Part shown: positions 7,371 to 16,392 of the stretch, piece by piece | Numbering within the stretch: position 1 is the first letter of the stretch | How the letters are laid out: the number at the start of each line of letters is the position of its first letter | Source: an uncultured Bacteroidales bacterium | GTDB taxonomy: Bacteria > Bacteroidota > Bacteroidia > Bacteroidales > P3 | Reading direction: 5' to 3' | Assembly: GCA_947165255.1 (NCBI GenBank) | Contig: CAMUZR010000002.1 | Coordinates: forward strand, 1-64,000 | Length of the DNA stretch: 64,000 nucleotides | Position numbers and translations under genes: made by a program | The notes under the pieces: model-generated | The model's input: only the letters and a program-made list of their open reading frames with translations | Told to the model about the DNA's origin: nothing | The model's database searches: none

Positions 7371-8027
7371 ATGGATAGGTTTTTTTGTTTTTTGGCTTTT
7401 TGGTTTTTTCTGGCGGGCTGCGCTGGGGGTGGGGTAGGCGATGGCGGCGAGGCCGGGGCTCCGCAGGAGCCGGCGGCTGAGGCGGGGCATTTTGCTTCGC
7501 TGGAGGAGCGGGCGGCGGCGGCGTTGGCGGTGGCCCGGCGCGAGGGGCTGCGCGAGGATTGCTGTCTGCTGCTGGATTATGCCATGCCCAGCGGCGAGCC
7601 ACGGCTGATGGTGTGGAGTTTTGAGGAGGGGCGGGTGGTGGCCTGCACGTTTGCCATGCACGGCCCTGGTCCCGAGCCGGGAGGCCCGCAGGGGAGCACG
7701 AAGGAGCATGCCCTGCTGGGGCAGGAGCTGGGGAGCCGCTGTTCGGCCGCGGGGCTGATGGCGCTGACGCACGAGCACGGGACCCGGGTGAGGAGGAGCT
7801 ACAGGCTGCGGGGGCTGGAGGAGCGGACGCGGAATGTGTGGGACCGCGGGCTGATGGTGCATGCGGCGCCGTGGATGGATATGCAGTGTTTTAAGGAGTA
7901 TGTGCCGCTGCACGAGCGGAGCTGCGAGGGGTGCGTGACGCTGACGGGGCCTGGGATGGCGCTGATGGAGGAGTTGATGGAGGGGCAGGAGGGTGAGCTG
8001 CTGCTGTGGGCTTTTGAGGGCCGGTAG
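7371..8027 (+). CDS. Murein L,D-transpeptidase (YkuD_2 family) lipoprotein
   Basis: A 218-residue lipoprotein with a short signal sequence and lipobox FLAGC (Cys17). The catalytic part matches the YkuD_2 branch of L,D-transpeptidases: LLLDYAMPSGEPRLMVW (about 67-82), MHGPG, the ELGSRCS block near 119-125, MVHAAPW with His164, and the catalytic SCEGCVT with Cys188. The family cross-links or trims peptidoglycan in the periplasm. The ATG at 7371 was preferred over an earlier start in the repeat array because the promoter ends at 7354 and the signal peptide begins right at this Met. The gene appears monocistronic. Confidence 0.9.
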   Translation: MDRFFCFLAFWFFLAGCAGGGVGDGGEAGAPQEPAAEAGHFASLEERAAAALAVARREGLREDCCLLLDYAMPSGEPRLMVWSFEEGRVVACTFAMHGPGPEPGGPQGSTKEHALLGQELGSRCSAAGLMALTHEHGTRVRRSYRLRGLEERTRNVWDRGLMVHAAPWMDMQCFKEYVPLHERSCEGCVTLTGPGMALMEELMEGQEGELLLWAFEGR

Positions 8028-8060
8028 GGCGGAAAATGGGGGCAGGGGGCGTTTTTTTTC

Positions 8061-8090
8061 TTGCGTATTGCGGTTTTTTTTGTATCTTTG
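8061..8090 (+). promoter_or_regulatory. Promoter for the T9SS protein gene at 8116
   Basis: TTG (8061-8063), a 19-bp spacer, then TATCTTTG (8083-8090), ending 25 bp before the ATG. Confidence 0.75.
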
Positions 8091-8115
8091 CAGGCGTAAT
8101 TTATTTTTCTTGGAT

Positions 8116-9570
8116 ATGAAAAGGTCTGTCTTATTGTTTGTTTGCCTGGCTGGGGCGCTGCTGTGTGCCCAGCGGGCGGAGGCCCAGGTGCCCGATACGA
8201 TGGATGTGCCGTTTGGCACGTTCGAGGAGTGGGATTTGTACCCGGCCGACAGTCTGTCGGTGATGGGCGGCATGATTAAGCTGCCGGTGAATTATGATCA
8301 TGAGTTGCCGAGGGGTTGGAGTGTGCCGGTGTATGTGGTGGACGATACGTTTACTTATTCGGGCATGGAGGTGCCGCTGAATGTGTCGCTGCCGCTGGCG
8401 GTGACGTATGCGGACTCGGTGAATGCGCCTGAGGGGCGCAAGGCACTGGTGGCCAGGACGTTTCTGTTTTCGGAGGTGATGACGCCCACGGCGATGAGCC
8501 TGGCGGAGGGTCTGCTGGACTCGACGCTGACGCAGATGCTGCTGCCGACGATTTTGACGACGGGGCAGGTGAACCTGACGAATCTGCTGCCCCTGGTGCA
8601 GCAGCTGTCGTTCAACACGACGGAGCTTTCGTGGATGCTGGATCTGATGGACACTGCGGATATGAACGATTACCTGACGGGCGGTTTTGCGCTGAACGGT
8701 TTTAAGCCTGGGAAGTTGGAGGGTAAGTTTATCTACCGCGACCCGGGTCACGGAAGCGACGACGACAACGGGGCGGTGATTATGATTGGCACGCGCTACG
8801 ACACGGCGCAGCACCGCCGTGTGCTGGTGGGCGCGGGTGTGAAGCGGCTGTATGAGCTGGGCGACTCGGTGCATTACGTGCCGTTTGACCTGGAGTATAC
8901 GTCGCTGAGCAGTTATTTCCCACAGAGTTACGGCTATTACGATGCGGACACGATGGTGGTGATGGTTATTTCGTCGGCCAGCGGCAAGTTCCAGCACGGT
9001 TCGCGCCTGTTTGTGGACGAGCTGCGCCTGGTGAGCCGTCCGAACCCCTGCGGGCAGGTGACGAACCTGCACGTGGTAAAGAATGCGCCGATGAATGTCC
9101 AGATTGCGTGGAACAACACGCTGGCACCTGACAGTTGGGAGGTGGAGTATGGCCCGGCGGGCTTTGTGCGCGGACTGGGCACGACGATGACGGTGACGGA
9201 CAGCACGGCTTATTTTTACTGGATGGAAGTGAATTCGCAGTACGATATATATGTGCGTGGTCTGTGCGGCGACACGGCGGAGACGGAGTGGGTGTTTATG
9301 ACGCTGGAGACGGCCCATGTGGGCATTGAGGAGGCGCAGGGCGAGGGGATAAGGCTGATGCCCAATCCCGCCGCGGGACGCTGTGTTTTGGACTTGGGCA
9401 ACGAGGAGGCGAGCCGCGTGAGGCTGTATGCCGCCGACGGACGCCTGGTGCGGGAGCTGACTGTGAGAGGGGAGCGCGAGGTGGAGCTGACGCTGCCGTG
9501 TGCGGGGGTGTATGTGGTGGAGGTGAGCCAGGCAGCAGGCCGCGCCTGCAAGCGCCTGATTGCGAAGTGA
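8116..9570 (+). CDS. T9SS-secreted protein with PCMD-like and FN3-like domains
   Basis: A 484-residue secreted protein. A signal peptide covers about residues 1-24 (MKRSVLLFVCLAGALL..AEAQ). Residues about 30-310 (FEEWDLYP..., ending FVDELRLV) resemble the putative carbohydrate-metabolism (PCMD) domains of Bacteroidota surface proteins. A fibronectin-III-like domain follows, with the signature WEVEYGPAGFVRGLGT near 345, also seen repeatedly in the giant protein at the right edge. The C-terminus (LMPNPAAGRCVLDL ... VYVVEVSQAAGRACKRLIAK) is a type A T9SS sorting domain, so the protein should cross the outer membrane. The gene ends in a strong terminator. No substrate can be inferred. Confidence 0.85.
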   Translation: MKRSVLLFVCLAGALLCAQRAEAQVPDTMDVPFGTFEEWDLYPADSLSVMGGMIKLPVNYDHELPRGWSVPVYVVDDTFTYSGMEVPLNVSLPLAVTYADSVNAPEGRKALVARTFLFSEVMTPTAMSLAEGLLDSTLTQMLLPTILTTGQVNLTNLLPLVQQLSFNTTELSWMLDLMDTADMNDYLTGGFALNGFKPGKLEGKFIYRDPGHGSDDDNGAVIMIGTRYDTAQHRRVLVGAGVKRLYELGDSVHYVPFDLEYTSLSSYFPQSYGYYDADTMVVMVISSASGKFQHGSRLFVDELRLVSRPNPCGQVTNLHVVKNAPMNVQIAWNNTLAPDSWEVEYGPAGFVRGLGTTMTVTDSTAYFYWMEVNSQYDIYVRGLCGDTAETEWVFMTLETAHVGIEEAQGEGIRLMPNPAAGRCVLDLGNEEASRVRLYAADGRLVRELTVRGEREVELTLPCAGVYVVEVSQAAGRACKRLIAK

Positions 9571-9597
9571 GGCGCTGAAGTGATAAAGAGAATGAGA

Positions 9598-9628
9598 GAG
9601 GCCCCGGCGGAATGCCGGGGCCTCTTTT
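9598..9628. terminator. Strong terminator between convergent genes
   Basis: Perfect 11-bp stem GAGGCCCCGGC-ggaat-GCCGGGGCCTC followed by TTTT. It lies between the T9SS protein gene (plus) and the membrane protein gene (minus). It suits the plus strand best. Confidence 0.85.
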
Positions 9629-9661
9629 GCTGTGTTATGGTGGGGTCTTCGAAGGGTGGGG

Positions 9662-10060
9662 CTACTGCTGGCTGGGGCCGGGGTTGTCGCGACGGGCGCG
9701 CCGGACGACGAGGAGCAGGGCGAGGGTTTCGAAGACGAGGTAGGCTACGTAGCAGATGCAGAAGCCGATGATGAAGATTTTGGCCGAGGGGATGTGGGTG
9801 AGGGACCAGATGAAGAGGAAGCAGAGGTGGAGGAAGAGGCTGCCGACGGTGAGGCCGAGGAAGTTTTTGACGAAGGTGCGGGGGTCTTTGTAGAAGCTGC
9901 GCACGACGCCGTAGTGGATGAGGCCTGTGATGACGGCAAAGTAGAGGGGCAGGAGGGCGAGGATGGTCTGGAAGCTGGCGGGAGCGAACCAGAGGAGGGA
10001 GAGGCTGGCCACGACGAGCACGAGGGTGAGGACGAGGAGTGAGAGGGCGTATTTCTTCAT
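9662..10060 (-). CDS. Four-helix membrane protein of unknown function (132 aa)
   Basis: A small inner-membrane protein with four predicted transmembrane helices, at about residues 5-27, 32-52, 65-90 and 92-120, and a basic C-terminal tail (RRARRDNPGPSQQ). The topology resembles AtpI-like or other small accessory membrane proteins, but I see no diagnostic motif. It lies 45 bp downstream of pyrI on the same strand and may be carried on the pyrBI transcript. It is followed by the terminator near 9598. Coding is supported by the clean hydrophobic pattern. Confidence 0.75.
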   Translation of the reverse strand: MKKYALSLLVLTLVLVVASLSLLWFAPASFQTILALLPLYFAVITGLIHYGVVRSFYKDPRTFVKNFLGLTVGSLFLHLCFLFIWSLTHIPSAKIFIIGFCICYVAYLVFETLALLLVVRRARRDNPGPSQQ

Positions 10061-10105
10061 AACCGGTGGAGGGTAGGGGGTTGGACTAAAGATGGAAGGC
10101 AGGGG

Positions 10106-10567
10106 TTAGCTGATGAATTTGATGGTTTCTTTGGTGGTGTACTTCTCGCAGTAGTGGCAGCGGAGTTTGAGGTTTTCCTTGTCGACGATGTCGAAGCGGG
10201 TGGGGATGTCTTCGAAGTTGGTGATGCACTTGGGGTTGGCGCACTTGATGAAGTTTTCGATGTGGTCGGGGATTTCGGTGGCGAATTTTTCGATTACCTG
10301 GTAGTCTTTGATGGTGATGACGGTGACGAAGGGTGCGATGAGGGCGACTTTGGAGACTTCCTCTTTGGAGAAGTGTTTGTTTTTGATTTTGATGATGCCT
10401 TTGCGGCCGAGTTTGCCGCTTTGGAGGTAGGTGCCGATGAGGACTTCGTCTTTGTAGTTTTCAAGGCCGAGGATGTGTACGACCTGGTAGACGGATTCGG
10501 TGGGGATATGGTCGATGACGGTACCGTTTTCGATGGCGGGTACGACGAGTTCTTTCTTTGTTTCCAT
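10106..10567 (-). CDS. pyrI: Aspartate carbamoyltransferase regulatory chain
   Basis: A 153-residue regulatory subunit of aspartate transcarbamoylase. In the family it binds CTP/ATP and couples to the catalytic trimers. The N-terminal allosteric domain shows TVIDHIPTE and the IGTYLQSGKLGRKGIIK block. The C-terminal zinc domain has all four cysteines: Cys109, Cys114, Cys137 and Cys140. Length equals the usual size. It lies 45 bp downstream of pyrB on the same strand, the normal pyrBI order. An intact regulatory subunit implies allosteric control of the first committed step of pyrimidine synthesis. Confidence 0.97.
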   Translation of the reverse strand: METKKELVVPAIENGTVIDHIPTESVYQVVHILGLENYKDEVLIGTYLQSGKLGRKGIIKIKNKHFSKEEVSKVALIAPFVTVITIKDYQVIEKFATEIPDHIENFIKCANPKCITNFEDIPTRFDIVDKENLKLRCHYCEKYTTKETIKFIS

Positions 10568-10612
10568 GGTGAGGTTTGTGTGTTTAGGATGAATAAAAAA
10601 TATGCTGATGTG

Positions 10613-11530
10613 TTATTTGGCACCGAGGATGGCAGCGATGAGGGCCTGGCGGACGTAGACGCCGTTTTGGGCTTGCTGGAAGTAGTAGGCGTAGGGGGTG
10701 CGGTCGACGTCGGTGGTGATTTCGTTGACGCGAGGGAGTGGGTGGAGGATGCGCATGTTGTCTTTGCAGCCTTGGAGCATGGGTGCGGTGAGGATGCAGG
10801 AGTCTTTGACGCGTTCGTATTCGAGGAGGTCGGTGAAGCGCTCGCGCTGGACGCGAGTCATGTAGATGATGTCGGCGATGCCGATGATGTCGCGGATTTC
10901 GCGGTACTGGTAGTATTTGAGGCCGGCTTTTTTGATGGAGGCTTTGACGGAGGAGGGGAGTTTGAGTTCTTCGGGAGAGACGAGGTGGAAGGTGGTGTTC
11001 CAGTTGCACATGGCCTGGACGAGGGAGTGGACGGTGCGGCCGTATTTGAGGTCGCCGACGAGAGCGATGTTGAGGTTGTCGAGGGTGCCCTGTGTTTTGC
11101 GGATGGAGTAGAGGTCGAGGAGGCACTGTGTGGGGTGCTGGTTGGCGCCGTCGCCGGCGTTGATGACGGGGATGGAGGCTACTTCGGAGGCGTAGCGTGA
11201 GGAGCCTTCTTTGGGGTTGCGCATGACGATGAGGTCGGCATAGCTGGAGACCATTTTGATGGTGTCGTGGAGGCTCTCACCTTTCTGGACGCTGGTGGCG
11301 CCGGGGTCGCTGAAGCCAAGGACGCGGCAGCCGAGTTGGTTGGCTGCGCTCTCGAAGCTGAGGCGTGTACGGGTAGAGGGTTCGAAGAAAAGGGTGGCGA
11401 CGACGTGGTCGCGGAGGATGGGCTGCTTGGGGTTCTTTTCGAAGCCTTCGGCAATGTCCAGCACCTCAAGGTATTCTTCCTTGTTGAAGTCGGTGATGGA
11501 GATGAGGTTGCGTCCTTTTAGTGTGCTCAT
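10613..11530 (-). CDS. pyrB: Aspartate carbamoyltransferase catalytic chain
   Basis: A 305-residue enzyme that condenses carbamoyl phosphate with aspartate to N-carbamoylaspartate. The phosphate-binding motif FFEPSTRTRLSFE lies at about 48-60 (Ser52-Thr-Arg-Thr). Other family blocks are DGANQHPTQCLLDLYSI, GDLKYGRTVHSL and a C-terminal HPLPRVNEI. It is the first gene of a pyrB-pyrI pair. The TPR lipoprotein gene ends 66 bp upstream on the same strand, and no TAnnTTTG element is visible in that gap, so read-through is possible. Confidence 0.97.
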   Translation of the reverse strand: MSTLKGRNLISITDFNKEEYLEVLDIAEGFEKNPKQPILRDHVVATLFFEPSTRTRLSFESAANQLGCRVLGFSDPGATSVQKGESLHDTIKMVSSYADLIVMRNPKEGSSRYASEVASIPVINAGDGANQHPTQCLLDLYSIRKTQGTLDNLNIALVGDLKYGRTVHSLVQAMCNWNTTFHLVSPEELKLPSSVKASIKKAGLKYYQYREIRDIIGIADIIYMTRVQRERFTDLLEYERVKDSCILTAPMLQGCKDNMRILHPLPRVNEITTDVDRTPYAYYFQQAQNGVYVRQALIAAILGAK

Positions 11531-11596
11531 ATTGTTGTGTATTTAAAATTAATAATCTGGATTGTCTTGGGTGTTGTTTTTGAGTGGGGCGGAGGG

Positions 11597-12592
11597 TTAG
11601 AGCCGGGCGAGGCCGTCGATGGCGGGCTGGTAGGTGTGGTCGAGCTGGATGGCCTGCTGGAAGTCGCTGCGGGCGAGGTCGGGTTGGCCGAGGAGTTCGT
11701 AGGCGCAGGCGCGGTTGGTCCAGGCTTCGATGAAGGTGCTGTCGCACTGGATGGCGCGGGTGAAGTACTGGATGGCTTGGTCGTAGTCGCCGTAGGTGAA
11801 GAGTTGGATGTAGCCGCGGTTGTGCCAGGCGAGTTTGTGGTTGTCGTCGATGTCGAGGATGCTTTTGTAGATTTCTTCGGCTTGGTCGATGTGGTTGCCG
11901 TCCTGATAGTACATGGCGAGGGCGTAGAGAGCGTTGGTGTTGTTGGGTTCGAGGCGGTGGGCGGTGTTGAGGTATTCGATGGCCATGGGGTTGTGTCGGA
12001 CGGAGTAGAGGATGCCGAGTTCTTCGAAGGCGGGTTCGTAGTCGGGGTAGATGTCGCAGACTTTGCGCAGGAGGAGGATGGCGTTGGAGGTGTCGCCGGT
12101 TTCTTTGTAGATGAAGCCTTTCATGAAGAGGGCGGTTCGGTTGTTGGGGTCTTTGGCGGTGACTTTGCCGAGGTTGTCCATGGCGCGGTCGTAGTCGTGA
12201 GAGTAGTAGGCTATTTCGCCCAGTTTGAGGTAGGCCTCGGAGGATTCGGGGCGGAGTTCGAGGGCGCGCTGGAGGGCGCTGTAGCTGTGTTCGACGTCGC
12301 CGTTGGCAAAGTAGGCGTCGCCGAGAAGCATGTGGTATTTGAATTCTTTGCCGTTGAGGGAGGTGGCGCGCGAGAGGTCGGCGATGGCGTCGTTGACGCG
12401 GTTCATCTCGAGAAGGATTTTGGCGCGGTCGTAGAGGAGGTCGGCATCGTTGGGGTGTTTGTTGATTTTGGCGTCTAAGACTTTGAGAATGTCGTCGTTG
12501 GAGAGGTCGCCAGATGGGGTGTCGTTGCTGCATCCGCAGAGGGTGAACAGCAGCGGCAGGAGAAGTAGGAGGATGCGTACTGTATGTTTCAT
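11597..12592 (-). CDS. Tetratricopeptide-repeat lipoprotein
   Basis: A 331-residue lipoprotein with lipobox-like LFTLCGC (Cys21). The rest is a run of about eight TPR units, with recurring A..Y..A..L.P....A. patterns such as DAYFANGDVEHSYSALQRAL, RAMDNLGKVTAKDP and QAIQYFTRAIQCD. TPR lipoproteins act as protein-interaction scaffolds in the Bacteroidota periplasm or outer membrane, for example in T9SS or assembly complexes. No specific partner can be named. The start codon precedes a good signal peptide. Confidence 0.85.
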   Translation of the reverse strand: MKHTVRILLLLLPLLFTLCGCSNDTPSGDLSNDDILKVLDAKINKHPNDADLLYDRAKILLEMNRVNDAIADLSRATSLNGKEFKYHMLLGDAYFANGDVEHSYSALQRALELRPESSEAYLKLGEIAYYSHDYDRAMDNLGKVTAKDPNNRTALFMKGFIYKETGDTSNAILLLRKVCDIYPDYEPAFEELGILYSVRHNPMAIEYLNTAHRLEPNNTNALYALAMYYQDGNHIDQAEEIYKSILDIDDNHKLAWHNRGYIQLFTYGDYDQAIQYFTRAIQCDSTFIEAWTNRACAYELLGQPDLARSDFQQAIQLDHTYQPAIDGLARL

Positions 12593-12959
12593 TATTTGTC
12601 TTAACGTAAAAAGTGGTAATTTATTTTTTATGAATTATATTTTTTTTGCTTTAAAAAATTGTGGCTGGCATGGGTTGTACTGTTTCGAGTGTGGGGTTTT
12701 TTCGAGATGCGGGCTGTCTGTGTTTTCGGGGTGGTGCGGAGGTTGGGATGGGATGCGTGGCGATGTGATTGGGATTCAGCCACTCCAGGGGTAGGAGGGA
12801 GGGCTTTTTGGGGGTGGTTTTAGGGGGTTGTTGCGATGTTGTTTCCAGGTCGGGTCGCTGTGCTGCTCTGCGCTTTTTACAGGGCTTTATAGATGGCACA
12901 CCCCTGCGGGATGAGGGGGGTGGTTTCTGTTATGTTTATCTGAGGCGGGAGGAAGGGGG
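12593..12959. other. Intergenic region without recognisable gene
   Basis: The first 70 bp are AT-rich upstream sequence of the TPR gene. The rest is G-rich. A weak stem (CACCCC/GGGGTG around 12900-12927) lies where the dus gene's transcript would end, but it lacks a T run. Short open frames here have no family features. Confidence 0.5.
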
Positions 12960-13898
12960 CTAAAGCAGGGAGCGGAGGGTGCTGAGGGTGTCGGTGAGGT
13001 TGGTGGCGTGGAGGACGGAGCGGGCCTGCTGTTCGGTGAGGGGGAGGCTGCGGCTGAGGAGGCACCAGTATTCTTTGATTTTGCGCATTTTGCTTTCGTC
13101 GGGCACGGGACGGGCAAGGATGGCGGCGAGGAGGGTTTGGATGAAAAGACGGGCGGCGGCGAGGGACTGCTGGCGGTCGTCAGGGGCGATGATGCCTTTG
13201 ATTTTCAGCGGCAGGAGGGGGTCGAAGAGGACGCCGCGGCCTATCATGTGGTGCTGCACTTCGGGGAAGCGCTGGCGGAGCCGGCGGTAGTCGGCGGGGG
13301 TGCAGAGGTCGCCGTTGTAGACGACAGGGGCGCGGAACTGGCGGTAGACTTGCTGGAAGGTGTCGAGGAGGACTTGGCCGGTGTACTGCTGGCGGCCGGT
13401 GCGGGGATGGATGGTGACGGAGGCCAGGGGGTAGGCGTTGAGGACGGGGATGAGGGCGAAGATTTCGTCGGGGCTGTGGAGGCCGAGGCGCATTTTGACA
13501 CTGAGGCGTGGCCGAAGGCGGGGCACGACGTGGTCGAGGATGGCGCGGACTTCGTCGGGGTAGGGGAGGATGCCGCTGCCGCGGTGTTTGGCGGTGACGC
13601 GGCGCATGGGGCAGCCGATGTTCCAGTTGACTTCGGCGTAGCCTACCTGGTGGAGGCGGTTGGCCAGCTCGACGAATTCTTCGGGTTCTTTGCCAAGGAT
13701 TTGGGGTATGACGGGGATGGAGTCTTGGTTGGGCTCTGGCAGGACGTCGTCGATTTTCTTCCATGCGTCGGCAAGGTTGCCGTGGGTGAGGGAGAGGAAG
13801 GGCGAGACGGCCAGGTCCAGCGCACCGGGGAAGCACTGGTGGTAGGCTTTGCGGAAAAGGAGTTCGGTGAGTCCCTGCATGGGGGCCAGGATGAGCAT
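12960..13898 (-). CDS. tRNA-dihydrouridine synthase family protein
   Basis: A 312-residue flavoenzyme of the Dus family, which reduces uridine to dihydrouridine in the tRNA D-loop using FMN and NADPH. The N-terminus (MLILAPMQGLTELLFRKAYH) matches the APM.G.T...FR family motif. WNIGCPMRRVTAKHRGSGIL near residue 90-110 holds the catalytic cysteine (of CP). HPRTGRQQYTG is near 175 and VVYNGDL near 205. The overall length and CPMRRV variant look closest to the DusC-like branch. It starts 10 bp after the cvpA stop, so both are probably on one transcript. Confidence 0.9.
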   Translation of the reverse strand: MLILAPMQGLTELLFRKAYHQCFPGALDLAVSPFLSLTHGNLADAWKKIDDVLPEPNQDSIPVIPQILGKEPEEFVELANRLHQVGYAEVNWNIGCPMRRVTAKHRGSGILPYPDEVRAILDHVVPRLRPRLSVKMRLGLHSPDEIFALIPVLNAYPLASVTIHPRTGRQQYTGQVLLDTFQQVYRQFRAPVVYNGDLCTPADYRRLRQRFPEVQHHMIGRGVLFDPLLPLKIKGIIAPDDRQQSLAAARLFIQTLLAAILARPVPDESKMRKIKEYWCLLSRSLPLTEQQARSVLHATNLTDTLSTLRSLL

Positions 13899-13908
13899 GG
13901 GAGAAGGG

Positions 13909-14433
13909 TTAGGCGTTGTGGGCGGATTGCTTCTGTTCGGCCAGCTGGTCGCGCTGCTCGATTACGTAGGATTTGAGGGTGGCGGTCATTTTGTTGCCAA
14001 TGCGGTAGGAGGGTTTGAAGAGGACGCTTTCTTCTTTAACCGTGGGGGTGAGGATGATTTCGCCCGTGTCGATGAGGAGGATGAAGTTGAGCAGTACGCT
14101 TATGACGCAGAGGCATTTGGCCATGCCCAGGAGGGCGCCGAGGATTTTGTTTAGGAAGTTGAGTTTGACCATTTTGAAGATGCCCTCGATGGCCTTGCCG
14201 AGAAAGTAGGCCAGCACGACCACGGCGGCAAAGGTGATGAAGAAGGCGATGAGGACGCCGGAGTCGCTTTGGAGCTGCAGCTTTTCGGCCACCCAGGTGG
14301 AGAAATGGACGCAGGCCCACACGCCGACGACGATGCCGGCCAGTGCGGCCACCTCGAAGACGAGGCCGCGGCGCCAGCCTTTATAAATAAAGAAGCAGAG
14401 TGGGATTGCAATGAGGATGTCTAAGAAATTCAT
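13909..14433 (-). CDS. CvpA family membrane protein
   Basis: A 174-residue inner-membrane protein with about four transmembrane helices and the CvpA-type opening MNFLDILIAIPLCFFIYKGWRRGLVFEV. CvpA homologues are linked to colicin V export and envelope stress; the molecular role is poorly defined. The C-terminal 40 residues are hydrophilic (IEQRDQLAEQKQS). It sits between the PAP2 phosphatase gene and the dus gene in the leftward gene cluster. Confidence 0.85.
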   Translation of the reverse strand: MNFLDILIAIPLCFFIYKGWRRGLVFEVAALAGIVVGVWACVHFSTWVAEKLQLQSDSGVLIAFFITFAAVVVLAYFLGKAIEGIFKMVKLNFLNKILGALLGMAKCLCVISVLLNFILLIDTGEIILTPTVKEESVLFKPSYRIGNKMTATLKSYVIEQRDQLAEQKQSAHNA

Positions 14434-14459
14434 GAAAGAGGTGTTTTTTTAGGGTTCGG

Positions 14460-14498
14460 GCATAAAACGAGAACGTCCCCAATGAGGAGACGTCCCGT
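14460..14498 (-). terminator. Possible terminator between PAP2 and cvpA genes
   Basis: On the minus strand ACGTCTCC-tcatt-GGGGACGT (one T-G pair) is followed by TCTCGTTTTA. It lies 60-100 bp past the PAP2 stop. Confidence 0.5.
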
Positions 14499-14558
14499 CA
14501 AATACATCTTTGAAATAAGTAAGCACGCCATAATAAACGCAAAAAGTCTTTTTTTGTT

Positions 14559-15200
14559 TCATTTTTTAGCGACTTTTTTTTGGGAAGCGCGGCTAATTGC
14601 AAAATTGTCAATAAGATGGATAATAAAAAATATTGCCAGGCCGCATACCATCCCCAGCAGTAGGCCGCCGAGAATGTCGCCGAGGAAGTGCTTGCCCAGG
14701 TAGATGCGCGAGTAGCCCACAACGATGGCCCAAAGGAAGACGAAGACGGTGAAGAGGGAGGGGTGGATGGAGTATTTGGGGCGGGCGGAGAGGGTGGAGC
14801 GCTGGAAGCGAATGGCGGACTGATGGCAGCGGAGGCAGAGGAAGGTGGCCAGGGCGAAGACATTGGCCGCATGGGAAGAGGGGAACCCGTAGGGGCCGCC
14901 GCAATGGGTGCGGAACATGCGCACGTCCTCAAGCATGTGGCAGGGGCGCGGGCGCGCGAAGGCATCCTTGAGAATGTCGGACACGCGGTCGGCGCAGAGG
15001 AAGCACAGCGCAATGCCCACGAGGACAAGCCACCAGCGTTTGGGCTCGTAGCGGAGGGTGGTGAAGGCGAAGAAAATCAGCAGCATCACAGCCCAGCACC
15101 AGTGCTGGCTGAAGGTCCAGAAGAACCAGTCGAAAAAGTTATTGTGGTGCTGGTTTATCCAGTAGAAAATGTCGTTTTCCAAAGACTGAATCATGTTCAT
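14559..15200 (-). CDS. PAP2-family membrane phosphatase
   Basis: A 213-residue integral membrane phosphatase, of the type that dephosphorylates undecaprenyl pyrophosphate or phosphatidylglycerophosphate at the outer face of the inner membrane. All three family motifs are present: KDAFARPRP, PSSHAANVFA (PSxH) and SRIYLGKHFLGD. Six transmembrane helices are likely. I placed the start at 15200 (MNMIQSLENDIFYW), because the longer frame would run into obg and has no typical N-terminus. It starts 13 bp after the obg stop. The exact substrate cannot be read from sequence. Confidence 0.9.
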   Translation of the reverse strand: MNMIQSLENDIFYWINQHHNNFFDWFFWTFSQHWCWAVMLLIFFAFTTLRYEPKRWWLVLVGIALCFLCADRVSDILKDAFARPRPCHMLEDVRMFRTHCGGPYGFPSSHAANVFALATFLCLRCHQSAIRFQRSTLSARPKYSIHPSLFTVFVFLWAIVVGYSRIYLGKHFLGDILGGLLLGMVCGLAIFFIIHLIDNFAISRASQKKVAKK

Positions 15201-15213
15201 AACGTATGGGGAA

Positions 15214-16212
15214 TTAGGAATTTTCGTCGCAAAGTTTTTTATAAATAAGGTCTTTGAGCTCCTGGATGTGGAAGCCCGAGACGGCGGAGATAAAGACCGC
15301 GTCAACCCCCGAGGGTAGGTGCTGGCGCAACTGTTCCATCATAGTGTCGTCGATAATGTCGCATTTGGTGACGGCCAGAATGCGCTGCTTGTCGAGCAGC
15401 TCGGGGTTGTATTTAGTGAGTTCGGCAAGGAGTACCTCGTACTCGTGCCGTATGTCGAGCTGTTCGCAGCTGACCATAAAAAGGAGGATAGAGTTGCGCT
15501 CGATATGTCGCAAGAAGCGGATGCCGAGGCCTTTGCCCTCGCTGGCCCCCTCGATGATGCCGGGGATGTCGGCGATGCAGAAAGAATCCTCGTCGCGGTA
15601 TTTTACGATGCCCAGGTTGGGCACCAGGGTGGTGAAGGGATAGTCGGCAATTTCGGGTTTGGCCGCCGACACCACGCTGAGAAAAGTGGACTTGCCCGCG
15701 TTGGGGAAACCCACCAGGCCCACGTCGGCCAGCACCTTCAGCTCTATCACAACCCAACGCTCCAAGGCAGGTTCGCCGGGTTGGGCGTAGCGGGGGGTGC
15801 GGTTGGTGGGCGACTTGAAATGGTCGTTGCCCAGGCCGCCGCGGCCGCCGCGGGCAATGATCACCTCCTGTCCGTCCTCGGTCACCTCGCCGAGCATCTC
15901 GCCGGTCTCGGCGTCGCGGCAGACGCAGCCCAGGGGCACTTCGAGAATCTGGTCGGCGCCGGTGCGTCCGGTGCAGAGATTTTCGCCGCCGTGCTGGCCG
16001 TCTTCGGCAAAGACGTGCTTAGTGTACTTCAGGTGCAGGAGGGTCCAGCGCTGTCGGTTGCCGCGGAGGATAACATGGCCGCCACGGCCGCCGTCGCCGC
16101 CGTCGGGGCCGGCCTTGGCATTGTACTTCACGCGCAGCAGGTGGGCCGAACCGGCGCCGCCCTTGCCCGAACGGACGAAAATCTTTACGTAGTCGACGAA
16201 ATTAGAAGGCAT
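15214..16212 (-). CDS. obgE: Obg family GTPase
   Basis: A 332-residue Obg/CgtA GTPase involved in large ribosomal subunit maturation and stringent-type signalling. The glycine-rich Obg domain fills residues 1-158 (for example [15 protein letters not shown]). The G domain follows, with G1 [10 protein letters not shown]3 DIPG (in [10 protein letters not shown]) and G4 TKCD. There is no C-terminal OCT extension, and Obg proteins vary in this respect. The gene is embedded in a leftward series (adk, obg, PAP2, cvpA, dus). Confidence 0.97.
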   Translation of the reverse strand: MPSNFVDYVKIFVRSGKGGAGSAHLLRVKYNAKAGPDGGDGGRGGHVILRGNRQRWTLLHLKYTKHVFAEDGQHGGENLCTGRTGADQILEVPLGCVCRDAETGEMLGEVTEDGQEVIIARGGRGGLGNDHFKSPTNRTPRYAQPGEPALERWVVIELKVLADVGLVGFPNAGKSTFLSVVSAAKPEIADYPFTTLVPNLGIVKYRDEDSFCIADIPGIIEGASEGKGLGIRFLRHIERNSILLFMVSCEQLDIRHEYEVLLAELTKYNPELLDKQRILAVTKCDIIDDTMMEQLRQHLPSGVDAVFISAVSGFHIQELKDLIYKKLCDENS

Positions 16213-16281
16213 AGTCTGGGGTATTATTTTATGGTGAGAGAGGACCGGAGTTAAAGGCGTTTTGACTTTTTTTACTCAAAG

Positions 16282-16324
16282 GGACTCCATTAGGTCCAGA
16301 AGTGTTGTGGAAATAATGGAGTCC
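16282..16324. repeat. Perfect 11-bp inverted repeat upstream of obg
   Basis: GGACTCCATTA (16282-16292) and TAATGGAGTCC (16314-16324) are exact reverse complements with a 21-nt loop. They lie between the adk stop and the obg start. No T run follows on the minus strand, so it is not a simple terminator. It could be an operator, attenuator or mRNA-processing structure. Confidence 0.6.
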
Positions 16325-16392
16325 ACCTTGGAAAAGTGTCGCACAGGGGAACGGAAAGCTGCCTTGTCAGGCCGTTTCTGCCCCGGGGCGTG

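Noticed and set aside
12651-12899. 82-codon frame in the gap before the TPR gene
   Set aside because: It is Pro/Lys-rich with no motif, promoter or neighbour coupling.
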